Below are positions 18,179 through 28,419 of a stretch of DNA of 64,000 nt, piece by piece. This DNA comes from Crocinitomicaceae bacterium (lineage in GTDB: Bacteria > Bacteroidota > Bacteroidia > Flavobacteriales_G > Salibacteraceae): the NCBI GenBank assembly GCA_002707155.1, contig PAME01000018.1, positions 62,001 to 126,000 on the forward strand, in the 5' to 3' direction. A program made the translations under genes and the position numbers. Under the pieces are notes generated by a model. The model was not told the origin of the DNA. It made no database searches and saw nothing but the letters and a program-made list of their open reading frames with translations. Each line of letters opens with the position of its first letter. Within the stretch, counting starts at the first letter, position 1.

Positions 18179-18985
18179 ATAGCAATATGTTTAGTAAATG
18201 TATCTGTAGCTCAAGACACTACAGTATTATCGGTGAATAAAAACATTCTATTAATAGATGGTGCAAAGTACATGCATGCCAACCTTATTCTGGGTAAAGA
18301 TCATCAATTCGAAGGTAAGGTTACTTTTAATGAAGACAGCACCATTATGCGCTGTTTAGCGTGTAAATATTTTTTCCAAACTGGAAACATAGGTATTGAT
18401 TTGGCCGAGGTTGATTTAGAAATGAATCCCTCCGCTAATACTGCCAAGGTTTATTTCAGGAGAAGTTATACCGAGACATTTATTATTCCCTCTAAACTGA
18501 AAATTCAAATCATAGAAATGGATTTTGATATTCGAAGTGATCAGCCTGCACTAATGAGTCCGCTGGTGACGGATGAGTTTTTGATTTTTGAAAGATGCCA
18601 ATTGGTCTATTACAACGGCTATCAAGACAGTACATCTTGGCTTTCCAATAAGGTCAAGATCGACCTTAAAAAAGGAGATGTTTATATCGAAGGAGTTGAG
18701 GTGTTTAAACCCTATAACTGTGAAATAATAACTACAGATAAAGGGCTAAAGCTGGACAAAAAAGGGAACTTCTATCCGCTTAAAAATGCAGTATTACGCT
18801 TTCCGAGATACGGTGATATTCATGAAATAGAAGCTACTAAAGTTAAGTTTAAAAAACAAACGACTTGGTTTAAGGCCAAAGGCTTTATCGAGGGAAAAGG
18901 AGAAAAACACCCAATAAAAGACATCCACCCAGAGCAAGTTGGAGGTGTTTATCAGATTACTGGAAAGGTAAAAGGAGTGAATTAA
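18164..18985 (+). CDS. Exported hypothetical protein; start inside a terminator stem
   Basis: A 273-residue protein with a signal peptide (FFIAICLVNVSVAQD, cleavage near residue 17), so it acts in the periplasm or outer membrane. The remainder is beta-rich with no recognised motif. One pair of cysteines (CLAC near residue 65) and a C-terminal GDIHEIEATKVKFKKQT segment stand out. No ATG is available upstream. The only start that includes the signal peptide is TTG 18164, inside the 3' arm of the preceding terminator, which would hide the start in a hairpin on read-through transcripts. It is convergent with nth, overlapping by 4 bases. Function unknown. Confidence 0.6.
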   Translation: MIAFFIAICLVNVSVAQDTTVLSVNKNILLIDGAKYMHANLILGKDHQFEGKVTFNEDSTIMRCLACKYFFQTGNIGIDLAEVDLEMNPSANTAKVYFRRSYTETFIIPSKLKIQIIEMDFDIRSDQPALMSPLVTDEFLIFERCQLVYYNGYQDSTSWLSNKVKIDLKKGDVYIEGVEVFKPYNCEIITTDKGLKLDKKGNFYPLKNAVLRFPRYGDIHEIEATKVKFKKQTTWFKAKGFIEGKGEKHPIKDIHPEQVGGVYQITGKVKGVN

Positions 18986-19608
18986 AGCTTCACGTCAAAA
19001 GCAAAATCAATGGGACTGTTTTCAGGTTTAAAGCCTCTAGCAGGACTATATTCCCGTCCGTAGAAAATGATTTGTAAATGCAGTTTGTTCCATATTTCTT
19101 GTGGAAACAATCGCTTAGCGTCTTTCTCTGTTTGTTCGACCGATTTTCCATTGGTAAGCTTCCAACGTTTCAATAATCGGTGAATATGAGTGTCCACTGG
19201 AAATGCAGGAACACCAAAAGCCTGAGCCATCACCACTGAGGCTGTTTTATGACCTACCCCAGGTAGTTTTTCTAATTCTTCAAAAGAGGCAGGAACAACT
19301 CCGTTGTGATGTTCCATTAATAATTTTGATAGGTTGACTATAGCTTTGGATTTCGTGGGAGAAAGTCCACAAGGTTTAATAATCTCTCGGACTACTTCAG
19401 CATCTTGTTTGGCCATTTCTTTTGGATTATCTGCTAATTCGAAAAGGGTAGGAGTAACTGTATTTACACGTTTGTCGGTACATTGGGCCGAAAGCAAAAC
19501 CGCCACTAACAGGGTATAAGGGTCTTTATGATCTAGTGGAACAGGTGTTTCAGGGTAAAGTCTTTCTAAAGTTTCTATTACAAATTCAACCTTTTCTGCT
19601 TTTTTCAT
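18982..19608 (-). CDS. nth: Endonuclease III-like DNA glycosylase lacking Fe-S cysteines
   Basis: A 208-residue base-excision repair enzyme. The helix-hairpin-helix LEKLPGVGHKTASVV carries catalytic K121, and the second catalytic residue D139 is in FPVDTHIHRL, so bifunctional glycosylase/AP lyase activity is expected on oxidised pyrimidines. The odd point is the C-terminus. The [4Fe-4S] loop, normally C-x6-C-x2-C-x5-C, reads REYSPARGFKPENSPIDFAFD with no cysteines; S and D stand where relatives have C. The protein has the family length, so this is substitution rather than truncation. A TAGTTTCG near-consensus -7 element lies 4 bases before the ATG. Confidence 0.9.
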   Translation of the reverse strand: MKKAEKVEFVIETLERLYPETPVPLDHKDPYTLLVAVLLSAQCTDKRVNTVTPTLFELADNPKEMAKQDAEVVREIIKPCGLSPTKSKAIVNLSKLLMEHHNGVVPASFEELEKLPGVGHKTASVVMAQAFGVPAFPVDTHIHRLLKRWKLTNGKSVEQTEKDAKRLFPQEIWNKLHLQIIFYGREYSPARGFKPENSPIDFAFDVKL

Positions 19609-19783
19609 GCTGCGAAACTAATACCAAATGATAAAGATTCTGTCTTACTTAACATGTGATAGAACATAATGAAGCGAGTATTTTTATGGATAGCTATTTG
19701 ACCTTCAATTCGCGTTTCGGTTCTAGTCTTTTTTCGACCTGTTGATTTAAACAATTTTAGAAACTCTCGAATTTTAGATAAAT

Positions 19784-19791
19784 TACATTTG
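19784..19791 (+). promoter_or_regulatory. -7 promoter element 4 bases before bshC ATG
   Basis: TACATTTG matches TAnnTTTG and ends 4 bases before the ATG at 19796, with no purine-rich ribosome-binding site. A leaderless bshC transcript is implied. Confidence 0.5.
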
Positions 19792-19795
19792 TTCT

Positions 19796-21379
19796 ATGGA
19801 GTCAGACTGTATTAGCTACAAAGACATTGATTTTTTATCCAAGTTAATGTCTGATTATTTAGATAACAATTCCAGCCTACAATCTTTGTATGGTCAATCT
19901 GCTTCGCTTAGTGGCTTCAAAAAAAATATAGAAAAACGACAATTTTCCCAGGATAAGAGAACGGTACTTGCAGCCGCATTGGAAAAGCAATACGAAGGTG
20001 TTGCTAATGCTGAGCTTCAGTTGAATGCTATAAGCGCTTTAAAGCAGTCGACAACTTTCACCGTCACTACTGGACATCAGTTGTGTTTAGGAACAGGTCC
20101 TTTGTATTTTATTTACAAGATTTTATCGGTTGTAAAATTATCTAGACAGCTCAAAAAAGAGTTTCCAGAAAATGAATTTGTGCCTATTTATTGGATGGCG
20201 ACTGAAGACCACGATTTTTTAGAGATCAATCATTTTAATACTTCAAATAAACGCTATGAATGGGAAGGAGTAAATGACTATGCCGTTGGCTGGAAGCAAC
20301 CAGAAATTACTGAGCTTATTGCTGAACTTGAAGTGGATATTGAAAAGAGTACTTCAGGAAAAAAGTGGATAGAATTAATTAAAGAGGCCTACTCTAAAAA
20401 GGACTTGGCAAGTGCTACGAGAAACCTGGTGCACAATCTTTTAGGTAAATATGGTGTGCTTGTTATTGATGGAGATGCTACTCAATTGAAGCAAATTTTT
20501 GCGCCTTACGTAATCCAAGAAATTGATGAGCAAATCAGTTTTAACTCAGTTGGTGAAACCATACAACAACTGAATCATATCGGACACAAAGAACAAGTTA
20601 CCCCGAGAGATATTAACTTGTTTTATTTATCGAAAACATCAAGAATTAGGATTACTAAAGTTGAAGAAGCTTTTGAGTTGGCGGATGGTTCAAAAAATTG
20701 GACGAAAGATGAGTTGATAAAAGAAGCAGCGGCTGCTCCCGAATTATTTAGTCCTAACGTTTTGTTACGTCCGCTTTACCAAGAAACCATTTTGCCGAAC
20801 TTGTCTTATACTGGTGGGGCAGGCGAAATGAGTTATTGGTTTGAATTAAAATCGATGTTTGAGAAATTCGAAGTTGACTTTCCAATTCTACTCCTTAGAA
20901 ATTCTGCTGTAATAGTCTCAGAACGAGATACGGAACGTCTTTCTAAACTAAAACTGAATTGGACAGATATGTTTAAATCGGAGATCAGTTTGGAAAAACA
21001 ATTGGTGGAAATTCATGGCAATACTAATTTGAATTTGGATGAATATCGCAGCAAAATTGAGTCAATATTCTTAGAACTAAAAGCGTTGGCGGGTTCAGTA
21101 GACAAAACATTAGAACCTTCCTCCGAAGTTTCGAAAACGCGTTCTTTACAAGCAATTGATCGATTAGAGAAAAAGCTAATTAGAGGTGAAAAGCTAAATT
21201 TAGAAACGGATTTAGAAATGATGTACCGAGTTAAATCGGCACTTTTTCCAAAAGGAAATTTCCAGGAACGCTACTACAATATCGCTCAATTTTATCCAAA
21301 AACAGGCGATGCATTATTTGATAAATTACTGGAAGTATTTGAACCGCTTCATCCTGATATTACGCTTATTGAACTTTAA
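19796..21379 (+). CDS. bshC: Bacillithiol biosynthesis cysteine-adding enzyme BshC
   Basis: A 527-residue cytosolic protein thought to join cysteine to glucosaminyl-malate in the last step of bacillithiol synthesis. The diagnostic motif VTTGHQLCLGTGPLYFIYK is near residue 83 and FVPIYWMATEDHDFLEI near 127. A central VLLRPLYQETILPNLSYTGG and a C-terminal coiled coil also fit BshC. Length is normal. The window shows no other bacillithiol gene. Its promoter element abuts the ATG. It ends directly against the convergent T9SS pseudogene with no gap. Confidence 0.93.
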   Translation: MESDCISYKDIDFLSKLMSDYLDNNSSLQSLYGQSASLSGFKKNIEKRQFSQDKRTVLAAALEKQYEGVANAELQLNAISALKQSTTFTVTTGHQLCLGTGPLYFIYKILSVVKLSRQLKKEFPENEFVPIYWMATEDHDFLEINHFNTSNKRYEWEGVNDYAVGWKQPEITELIAELEVDIEKSTSGKKWIELIKEAYSKKDLASATRNLVHNLLGKYGVLVIDGDATQLKQIFAPYVIQEIDEQISFNSVGETIQQLNHIGHKEQVTPRDINLFYLSKTSRIRITKVEEAFELADGSKNWTKDELIKEAAAAPELFSPNVLLRPLYQETILPNLSYTGGAGEMSYWFELKSMFEKFEVDFPILLLRNSAVIVSERDTERLSKLKLNWTDMFKSEISLEKQLVEIHGNTNLNLDEYRSKIESIFLELKALAGSVDKTLEPSSEVSKTRSLQAIDRLEKKLIRGEKLNLETDLEMMYRVKSALFPKGNFQERYYNIAQFYPKTGDALFDKLLEVFEPLHPDITLIEL

Positions 21380-24015
21380 CTAGCGAATAAATTTTAAGGT
21401 TTTTGGAGCTTCAACTTCAGACTTCAAGCTTAAAAAATAAACTCGATGGTCAATATGGTTCAGGTCGATTTCCAAAAACTCATCATTAAAACCGCTAATC
21501 AAATATTCAACCTCTTGGCCATTTATACCAAGGATTTCAAGCTTGTCGATTGAGGATTCACAATTCCTTATTTTAAGCTGGTTAGAGTTATTGTCGAAAT
21601 AGGCAAATATTTCATTACTGTGATTTTTGGCACTATTTCTAGTGCAATCACCTCATGTCTATTTATAAATCCATTATAATCCACTTGACTTAAGCGATAG
21701 TAGTTCACGCCAATTTCGGGATTGTAATCCATATAACTATAGTTGTGCATTTCGTTTGAAGTTCCATTTCCAGGAACCGAACCTATGCTTTGCGCCGAAC
21801 CATTTTCATCAATACGTTCAACAATAAAATGGTCGTTGTTTAATTCACTTACCGTTTCCCACGTCAGCAGTACGTTCTCATTCATTTTTTTACCTTCAAA
21901 TGCGATTAATTCAATGGGCAGTGGGGTACCGTTTCCTGCACCTCCAAATATGCTGAAGGAGTTAAGGCTGTCCCAAGAAAGGAAATTAGAAGCGGTATTA
22001 ATTGCACCCGACCCGACAGTATCGACATTGTTATTCCCAATTTCACCAGGGGCCGTCCAGTTACCAACAGCATATTTTACGGGTAAAATGGTAGATTCTG
22101 TTCCAACAACATCTCCGTCAACATAATTCAATTGAATCGCATAAACTGGATTTATAATTCCTGTTGCTTCAATAGTCCAATTCCTTTCAAGGTAACTGGT
22201 AACATGTTGATCAAAGTTCGGGTGTTTTTCGTCTGAAATAGTAGTTGCAATAAAAGCTCCTGACGCCAATGTGCTACTATTAAAATCAATTGAAACAGGC
22301 GAATATTCTGTGCTACTTGTTCCCATAGGAAAGGTGTATGTAGCCGAGGAATCGTTCACAAAAGACTTTACTGTTCCTCCAAAAATATAGGACGAGCTGG
22401 AGCCGTCTGATAAGGTGCAATTTCCCGCAGCAGTGCCAAGATTCAAATTATTACTCCCTAGGTTTAGCAAGCCTTCGGTTAGCGCGATGGAGTTCCGAAT
22501 TGTAGTTTCGGAACTAGCGTTAATTGCTATTGACGAACCATTAATGATAACTGAGCCATAGCTGCCGCCAACAAGTGTTGCACATGAATTGAAGGTTGCT
22601 TGTGGATATGCAGAAGCATGTTTAAAGGGTTCGCACACAGCAGCATTGCTTCCTGCAATTGTCCATTCCGAAGCAGTCCATGTTCCATTTGGTGACGCTA
22701 AGTTGCTATCTCGGTAAGCGCGCTTGTCTTCATACTCCCAAGTTTGCCCAGACCCATCTTGGCCTATTACTCCATATATATCCAACAAGGTGCCTGTGGT
22801 ATTATCTCCTCCAATGTACAAGGCATATGCATCATCACCATTTCCGGCTGTATTGCTAAATGTTCCAGTAGGGTTTTGACCAAATTGAGTATTGAACCCT
22901 GTAGAATTGTTGGCAACAACATAAGTTCCACCAGGAGCTAGGCTACCTGATAGTTGGGTACAATTAAAATTGCCTCCACCATTGGTTTCTTTGCAGATAT
23001 AATAATCGAGGTCCGAAAAATTTATATCTACCGAATCGGCATTAAAAAGCTCAACGAATCGAGCATTGATATCATCGCTTGGGTCAGCAACTTCTGATAT
23101 TATAAACTTAGGCACATAGGAAGTGTTTGAATTTATTTCTATTCCAGTTGTCCAATTGCTTCCTGTTCGTGACCAAATTTTATAAAAATAAGTTGAAGTA
23201 CTTGTTAGATTAGTAACCGTAACGTTAGTTCCTGAGCCTTTATAAATCACTTTTCCACCATCAAAAGCAGTTCCAGCGCCACTAAAATCGCTTGCTGCTG
23301 AATAGGCTGTACCATCACTGCTTGGCGTTCCTGAAATGGTGGACGCTAACTTTGCAACAATCAACACTTCGTCGGCACAGTCTGGTGCGTTCCAAGTTAT
23401 TGCAGCAGTATTAAGCGAACCGGAAGCAGTAAGATTTGATGACTCGGAAGGAATTAAACCGCAAACCCCTTTTACAATCACATTATCAAAACGATGTTTT
23501 TCAGTATCAGCGCCATTTTGACCATAAACAATTATGTACAAATTGTTGCCCGTTCCAGACAATGCAGTATCGGTTAATGTATGGCTTGAAAAATCATCGT
23601 TTATAGTTTTTACTTCAGTTTCAGATCCATTGTCAATTTTATAATAAACTGATAAAGTATCCGAACCTTACATAGTTCCTACTTCACTCAGTTCAATTGA
23701 AAGAGTCAGAGTGTTTAGATTTGAAATAGTGATTGCGGGTGAAATCCATTTTGCATTTCCTTCAGTGTCCCTGAATTCAATCTTTTCATTAACTACTTGA
23801 ATATAATCATCACTATTTTGAAAGTCAACTGATAAAGTATCAACAGCCCAATCAACACCACCAGTATCTATTGTGATACTGAGCGATCCGCCGATTGCAC
23901 CTTTTCCATTTTGACCCGTAAAATTTTCATTATATAGGGTAGTTTGACCAAATGCATCATGGCCAATTAAAGTTGTAACTAGTAGTAAAGTTCTTTGAAT
24001 AACCTTTAGGTTCAT
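21380..24015 (-). pseudogene. T9SS-secreted lamin-tail/fibronectin-like protein, broken twice
   Basis: The intact form would be about 880 residues: signal peptide (1-24, ending GHDAFGQ), a beta domain repeated to about residue 165, an Fn3-like segment, a lamin-tail domain (KFIISEVADPSDDINARFVELFN), and a T9SS type A sorting tail. Lesion 1 is an in-frame TAA at 23668-23670 between VGTM and GSDTLSVYYK, with coding unbroken on both sides. Lesion 2 is a one-base deletion near 21634-21639. Inserting one A gives IALENSAKNHSNEIFAYFD and runs on to the sorting tail (LEILGINGQEV…KTLKFIR) at 21380. Without repair the protein loses its secretion signal. Role when intact: surface or secreted protein, ligand unknown. 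Confidence 0.85.
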
Positions 24016-24135
24016 AGTTCAGCTTAGTTTGGATTTTTAAAGTTACAGGTTTTAGTCTATTTCCAAAATTATCTAATGTTTATTTTTTTGTTAGAAAAAG
24101 GGTGTGGTTAGTCTAGCCTCATTCTAGGGTAAATA

Positions 24136-24143
24136 TACTTTTG
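24136..24143 (+). promoter_or_regulatory. -7 promoter element 3 bases before guaA ATG
   Basis: TACTTTTG matches TAnnTTTG and ends 3 bases before the preferred ATG at 24147, consistent with a leaderless guaA transcript. Confidence 0.45.
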
Positions 24144-24146
24144 TGT

Positions 24147-25676
24147 ATGCAAGATACAATCCTAATTCTAGATTTTGGTTCTCAGTATACACAGCTCATT
24201 GCTAGGCGAGTAAGAGAATTGAATATTTACTGTGAAATTCATCCTTTTAATGATTTCCCTGAAATAACCTCCGATATCAAAGGAGTGATTCTTTCTGGGT
24301 CTCCTTTTTCGGTTAGAGATGCTGATTCGCCAATACCAGATTTGAGCTTAATAAAAGGAAAACTGCCTTTGTTAGGTGTTTGTTATGGAGCACAATTTTT
24401 AGCAAATCATTACGGTGGTGAAGTTGTGCCTTCAGAGCATCGCGAGTACGGAAGAGCTAACCTTACTTACATTGATGACAATTCAGATTTGTTTATTGGA
24501 ATAGAACCCGGTTCACAGGTATGGATGAGTCACGGTGATACAATTTCTAAATTACCCGAAAACTATAAGTGTATTGGAAGTTCAAAAGATGTTGTAAACG
24601 CAGCATTTAAAATCGAAAGTGAAACAACTTATGCAATTCAGTTTCACCCAGAAGTTTATCATACTACCGACGGCCTTACGCTGCTAAAAAACTTTACAGT
24701 TAGCATTTGCGGCTGTGCTCAAGATTGGACACCAGCTTCCTATATCGACACAACGGTTGAAGAGCTCAAAGAGAAGATAGGACAGGATAAAGTAATTTTA
24801 GGCTTATCTGGTGGAGTAGATTCTACGGTTGCAGCAACTTTATTGAGCAAGGCAATTGGTAAAAACTTATACTGCATATTCGTTGACAATGGACTGTTGC
24901 GCAAAAACGAATTTGAAAGTGTTTTAAGGCAATACGAGCACCTGGGTTTAAACGTTAAGGGAGTGGACTCAAAATCGAAATTTTATACAGAATTGGCTGG
25001 AGAGTCAGATCCTGAAACCAAGCGAAAAATTATAGGCCGAGTATTTATTGAGGTTTTTGACGAAGAGTCGCATTTAATAGAAGATGCTAAGTGGCTAGGA
25101 CAAGGAACAATTTACCCAGATGTTATTGAGTCGGTATCGGTAAAAGGGCCCTCTGCCACTATTAAATCCCACCACAATGTAGGGGGCTTGCCAGATTTTA
25201 TGAAATTGAAAATAGTAGAGCCACTGAGGGCTTTGTTTAAAGATGAGGTGCGTCGAGTTGGAAAAGAGTTGGGACTAGTGCCTAGTTTATTAGGGCGACA
25301 CCCTTTTCCTGGTCCTGGATTAGCCATTCGAATTTTAGGCGACATTACTCCTGAAAAAGTTGCTACATTGCAAGAGGTGGATCATATTTTTATTCAAGGC
25401 TTGAAAGATGATGGTTTATACGATGATGTTTGGCAAGCTGGTGCTATTCTTTTGCCAGTTCAGTCGGTAGGAGTAATGGGAGATGAGCGCACTTATGAAA
25501 ATGCTGTAGCTTTGAGAGCAGTTTCTTCTACGGATGGTATGACGGCAGATTGGTGCCATTTGCCTTATGAATTTTTGGCACGCATTTCGTCTGAGGTTAT
25601 TAATAAAGTGAAGGGAATAAACAGAGTGGTTTACGACATTAGCTCAAAACCACCCGCTACAATTGAATGGGAGTAA
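24147..25676 (+). CDS. guaA: GMP synthase (glutamine-hydrolysing)
   Basis: A 509-residue enzyme converting XMP, ATP and glutamine to GMP. The class I amidotransferase domain has nucleophile C79 (LGVCYGAQF) and H167/E169 (FHPEVYH). The ATP pyrophosphatase domain has the PP-loop LSGGVDST at 220-227, and the C-terminal dimerisation domain ends PPATIEWE, as in nearly all GuaA. A TTG at 24141 is in frame, but the ATG at 24147 gives the canonical [16 protein letters not shown] start. The next gene begins at once after its stop. Confidence 0.97.
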   Translation: MQDTILILDFGSQYTQLIARRVRELNIYCEIHPFNDFPEITSDIKGVILSGSPFSVRDADSPIPDLSLIKGKLPLLGVCYGAQFLANHYGGEVVPSEHREYGRANLTYIDDNSDLFIGIEPGSQVWMSHGDTISKLPENYKCIGSSKDVVNAAFKIESETTYAIQFHPEVYHTTDGLTLLKNFTVSICGCAQDWTPASYIDTTVEELKEKIGQDKVILGLSGGVDSTVAATLLSKAIGKNLYCIFVDNGLLRKNEFESVLRQYEHLGLNVKGVDSKSKFYTELAGESDPETKRKIIGRVFIEVFDEESHLIEDAKWLGQGTIYPDVIESVSVKGPSATIKSHHNVGGLPDFMKLKIVEPLRALFKDEVRRVGKELGLVPSLLGRHPFPGPGLAIRILGDITPEKVATLQEVDHIFIQGLKDDGLYDDVWQAGAILLPVQSVGVMGDERTYENAVALRAVSSTDGMTADWCHLPYEFLARISSEVINKVKGINRVVYDISSKPPATIEWE

Positions 25677-25677
25677 T

Positions 25678-27525
25678 TTGAAAGTTTTATTGCGCATATT
25701 TTTTGTTTGTACTTGCTTAGTTGCAACGAGCAGCCTTAATGCTCAGCAGTTTAATCAAAAAGAAGTGCAGCTCATTGAAGGTAAAACCTATTATCTTCAT
25801 AAAATTGAAAAGGGCAACACGCTCTATTCATTAAGCAAAATGTATTCGGTAAAGATTAAAGACTTAATTGCCGAAAACCCACAATTGGAGGAAGGCTTAA
25901 AGATTGGTCAAGTAATTCGAATACCAGTTAAAAAAGTAGACTCAAAAGCTGCTGCAAACAATCCTCCAAAGGCAGAAGGCAAATACCTAGTTCATACCGT
26001 TATTGCAAAAGAAACAGTGTATTCACTGTCTCGTAAATACGAAATAAGTACAGCTGATTTGGAGGAAAACAATCCTCAAATAAAGAATGGATTGAAGGAG
26101 GGCTTGGAGTTAAGAATACCGGTTTTGTCCAATGCGGAGACCAATGTTACCCAAAAAGTAATTGCGCCAGCGATTGAAGATTCGTTCGAACTGCATTTTG
26201 TTGAACCCAAAGAAACGCTGTATTCACTTGCAAAAGAATACGATGTGAATATGGATAGTATTCGGATCGTAAACAATGGACTGCCTGATGGACTTAAGGT
26301 GGGTACAACTATTCGCTTACCAATAGCAAAGGCAAAACCGAAGGCCTATGCTGATGCCTTGGACGAAATTATCCCACTGCAAGAAGATACAAGTGTTTTT
26401 AAAGATGAATATCAGGTTGTTATCATGCTTCCTTTCTATTTTGATTTAAACGACACCTTAGAAGAAAAACGTAAAGAATTTGAACCCGAAAAAATACTTC
26501 CTGCTTCCAAGGTTGCCATGGGCATTTATACCGGTGTGAAATTAGCATTGGATAGTTTGCGGGGCAAAGGCTATAAGTTTAAGGTATTGGTTTACGACAC
26601 GAAGTACGATCGCAGATTAAGAAGCACTGAAGTGGTAAGAGCTATCTTACAGGATATGGAATTGGTAAATACCGATTTATTTATTGGCCCTCTTTACCGA
26701 CCCAATTTTGAAGTGGTTCAAAAATATGCTAACGAGATTGGGGCTGCAATAGTCTCTCCCGTGCCTCAGAATAACAGTATTTTGGATACCAATTTGCGCA
26801 CTATAAAAGTGAATTCGGGAAATAAAGCTCAAATCGATTTTATTAGAAAAATGTCCCTTGACAAGTTTAAAGAGAAAAAATTAATACTGGTAGAAAACAA
26901 CGAGTTAAGAGATGTGTTACTAGCTGAACACTTCAAAGGAATTAATAATGGTGACACCAATAAGGTGATTTTTAATAATGTCAATAGTAACTTTGAACGG
27001 CTAAAAATTTGGAATTTTGATACTGCAAAAATCAAATACGTACTGGATGATTCTATTCCAAATGTCTTGGTGATGCCGTTGAATAGTAAAACGTTTGTAA
27101 CCAGAATGTTAAATGCGCTGAATCGCTATTCGAAAGATTACGACATTACGGTTGTTGGTATGGACGCATGGAGCACGTTTGGTTATTTAGATATCAAGTA
27201 TTTGAATAATCTCAAGGTGCATATTCCTTACAATCAGTTTGTAGATTACAACTACAGCGCAACGGATAAGTTTATTGGGAAATACAGGGTTACTTATAAG
27301 TCAGACCCAGATGATTGGACCTTTTTGGGCTACGATATTGGCTTGTATTTTTTAGAATCGTTACAGAAGTTCGGGACTGGTTTTTATGAAAATTATCCAA
27401 CGGAGACGTACAAAGGAGTGAGTAAAAATTTCAGATTTTCACGGTTAAAACCAAACGGAGGCTTTGAAAATACAGCACTTAAAATGGTGAAAATTGAAAA
27501 CTATTTTCACTTCGAAGTTGAATAA
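25678..27525 (+). CDS. LysM-repeat protein with periplasmic-binding-protein-like domain
   Basis: About 615 residues. A signal peptide (ending SSLNAQQ) is followed by three LysM repeats (KIEKGNTLYSLSKMY, HTVIAKETVYSLSRKY, HFVEPKETLYSLAKEY), which bind peptidoglycan. From about residue 245 comes a type 1 periplasmic-binding fold (VVIMLPFYFDLNDTLEEKRK, TDLFIGPLYRPNFEVVQKYA) related to amino-acid receptor and LpoA-like proteins. It probably helps organise or sense the cell wall; no ligand can be named. The TTG at 25678, 1 base after guaA, gives a cleaner signal peptide than TTG 25663, which lies inside guaA. hemF follows directly. Confidence 0.85.
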   Translation: MKVLLRIFFVCTCLVATSSLNAQQFNQKEVQLIEGKTYYLHKIEKGNTLYSLSKMYSVKIKDLIAENPQLEEGLKIGQVIRIPVKKVDSKAAANNPPKAEGKYLVHTVIAKETVYSLSRKYEISTADLEENNPQIKNGLKEGLELRIPVLSNAETNVTQKVIAPAIEDSFELHFVEPKETLYSLAKEYDVNMDSIRIVNNGLPDGLKVGTTIRLPIAKAKPKAYADALDEIIPLQEDTSVFKDEYQVVIMLPFYFDLNDTLEEKRKEFEPEKILPASKVAMGIYTGVKLALDSLRGKGYKFKVLVYDTKYDRRLRSTEVVRAILQDMELVNTDLFIGPLYRPNFEVVQKYANEIGAAIVSPVPQNNSILDTNLRTIKVNSGNKAQIDFIRKMSLDKFKEKKLILVENNELRDVLLAEHFKGINNGDTNKVIFNNVNSNFERLKIWNFDTAKIKYVLDDSIPNVLVMPLNSKTFVTRMLNALNRYSKDYDITVVGMDAWSTFGYLDIKYLNNLKVHIPYNQFVDYNYSATDKFIGKYRVTYKSDPDDWTFLGYDIGLYFLESLQKFGTGFYENYPTETYKGVSKNFRFSRLKPNGGFENTALKMVKIENYFHFEVE

Positions 27526-28410
27526 ATGACTTATCAAGAACAAGTAATTGAATGGTATAAATCTTTGCAGGATAATATCTGTGAAGGATTAGAAAAAGCC
27601 GACGGATTCGCAAAATTTCAAGAAGATAACTGGTCAAGACCAGAAGGGGGGGGAGGTCGCTCCCGTGTTATCCAAAATGGAAATGTTTTTGAGAAAGGCG
27701 GTGTAAATTTTTCAGCAGTTCACGGTGTGTTGCCTGAAAATATAAAAAAGGCTCTTGGTGTTTCCAAATCCGAGTTTTTTGCATCGGGAGTGTCCATTGT
27801 TTTGCATCCAAAAAACCCTTGGGTTCCTATTATCCATATGAATACTCGTTTCTTTGAAATAGAGGGAGAAACTTGGTGGTTTGGTGGCGGAATCGATTTA
27901 ACACCGATCTATATTAACGATAACGAAGCTAAAGGATTTCATTCTGAATTGAAATCAACTTGCGATCAGTTTGACCCCAGCTACTACTCAAAATTTAAAG
28001 AATGGGCCGATAACTATTTTTTTATCAAACACCGAAATGAAACGAGAGGAGTAGGTGGTATTTTTTACGATCGATTAAACGACAGAGACTGGAACAAGCT
28101 CTTTGATTACAACAAAGCAGTAGGAGACACCTTTTTAAAAGCTTATTTGCCAATTGTAACTGCAAATGCAACCAAGCCCTTTACCGAGGAGCAAAAGAAC
28201 TGGCAACTGATTCGAAGAGGCCGATATGTAGAATTCAACTTGGTGTACGATAAAGGAACCAAGTTTGGATTAGAAACCAACGGTAGAATCGAGTCAATTT
28301 TAATGTCTTTGCCTTCTCAGGTGAGCTGGCCGTATAATCATCAGGCTGAAGAGGGTAGTCAAGAACAAAAGACTCTAGATAAACTGAAGAAAGGTATCGA
28401 TTGGGTTTAA
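27526..28410 (+). CDS. hemF: Oxygen-dependent coproporphyrinogen III oxidase
   Basis: A 294-residue enzyme of haem synthesis; it oxidatively decarboxylates coproporphyrinogen III to protoporphyrinogen IX. Signature stretches: WSRPEGGGGRSRVI (42-55), SIVLHPKNPWVPIIHMNTRF with the conserved histidines, WWFGGGIDLTPIY and RRGRYVEFNLVYDKGTKFGL. Length is as expected. The ATG immediately follows the LysM gene stop, giving an apparent guaA-LysM-hemF run. It implies an aerobic life style. It converges with the LytTR regulator. Confidence 0.96.
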   Translation: MTYQEQVIEWYKSLQDNICEGLEKADGFAKFQEDNWSRPEGGGGRSRVIQNGNVFEKGGVNFSAVHGVLPENIKKALGVSKSEFFASGVSIVLHPKNPWVPIIHMNTRFFEIEGETWWFGGGIDLTPIYINDNEAKGFHSELKSTCDQFDPSYYSKFKEWADNYFFIKHRNETRGVGGIFYDRLNDRDWNKLFDYNKAVGDTFLKAYLPIVTANATKPFTEEQKNWQLIRRGRYVEFNLVYDKGTKFGLETNGRIESILMSLPSQVSWPYNHQAEEGSQEQKTLDKLKKGIDWV

Positions 28411-28419
28411 TTGTTTTTG

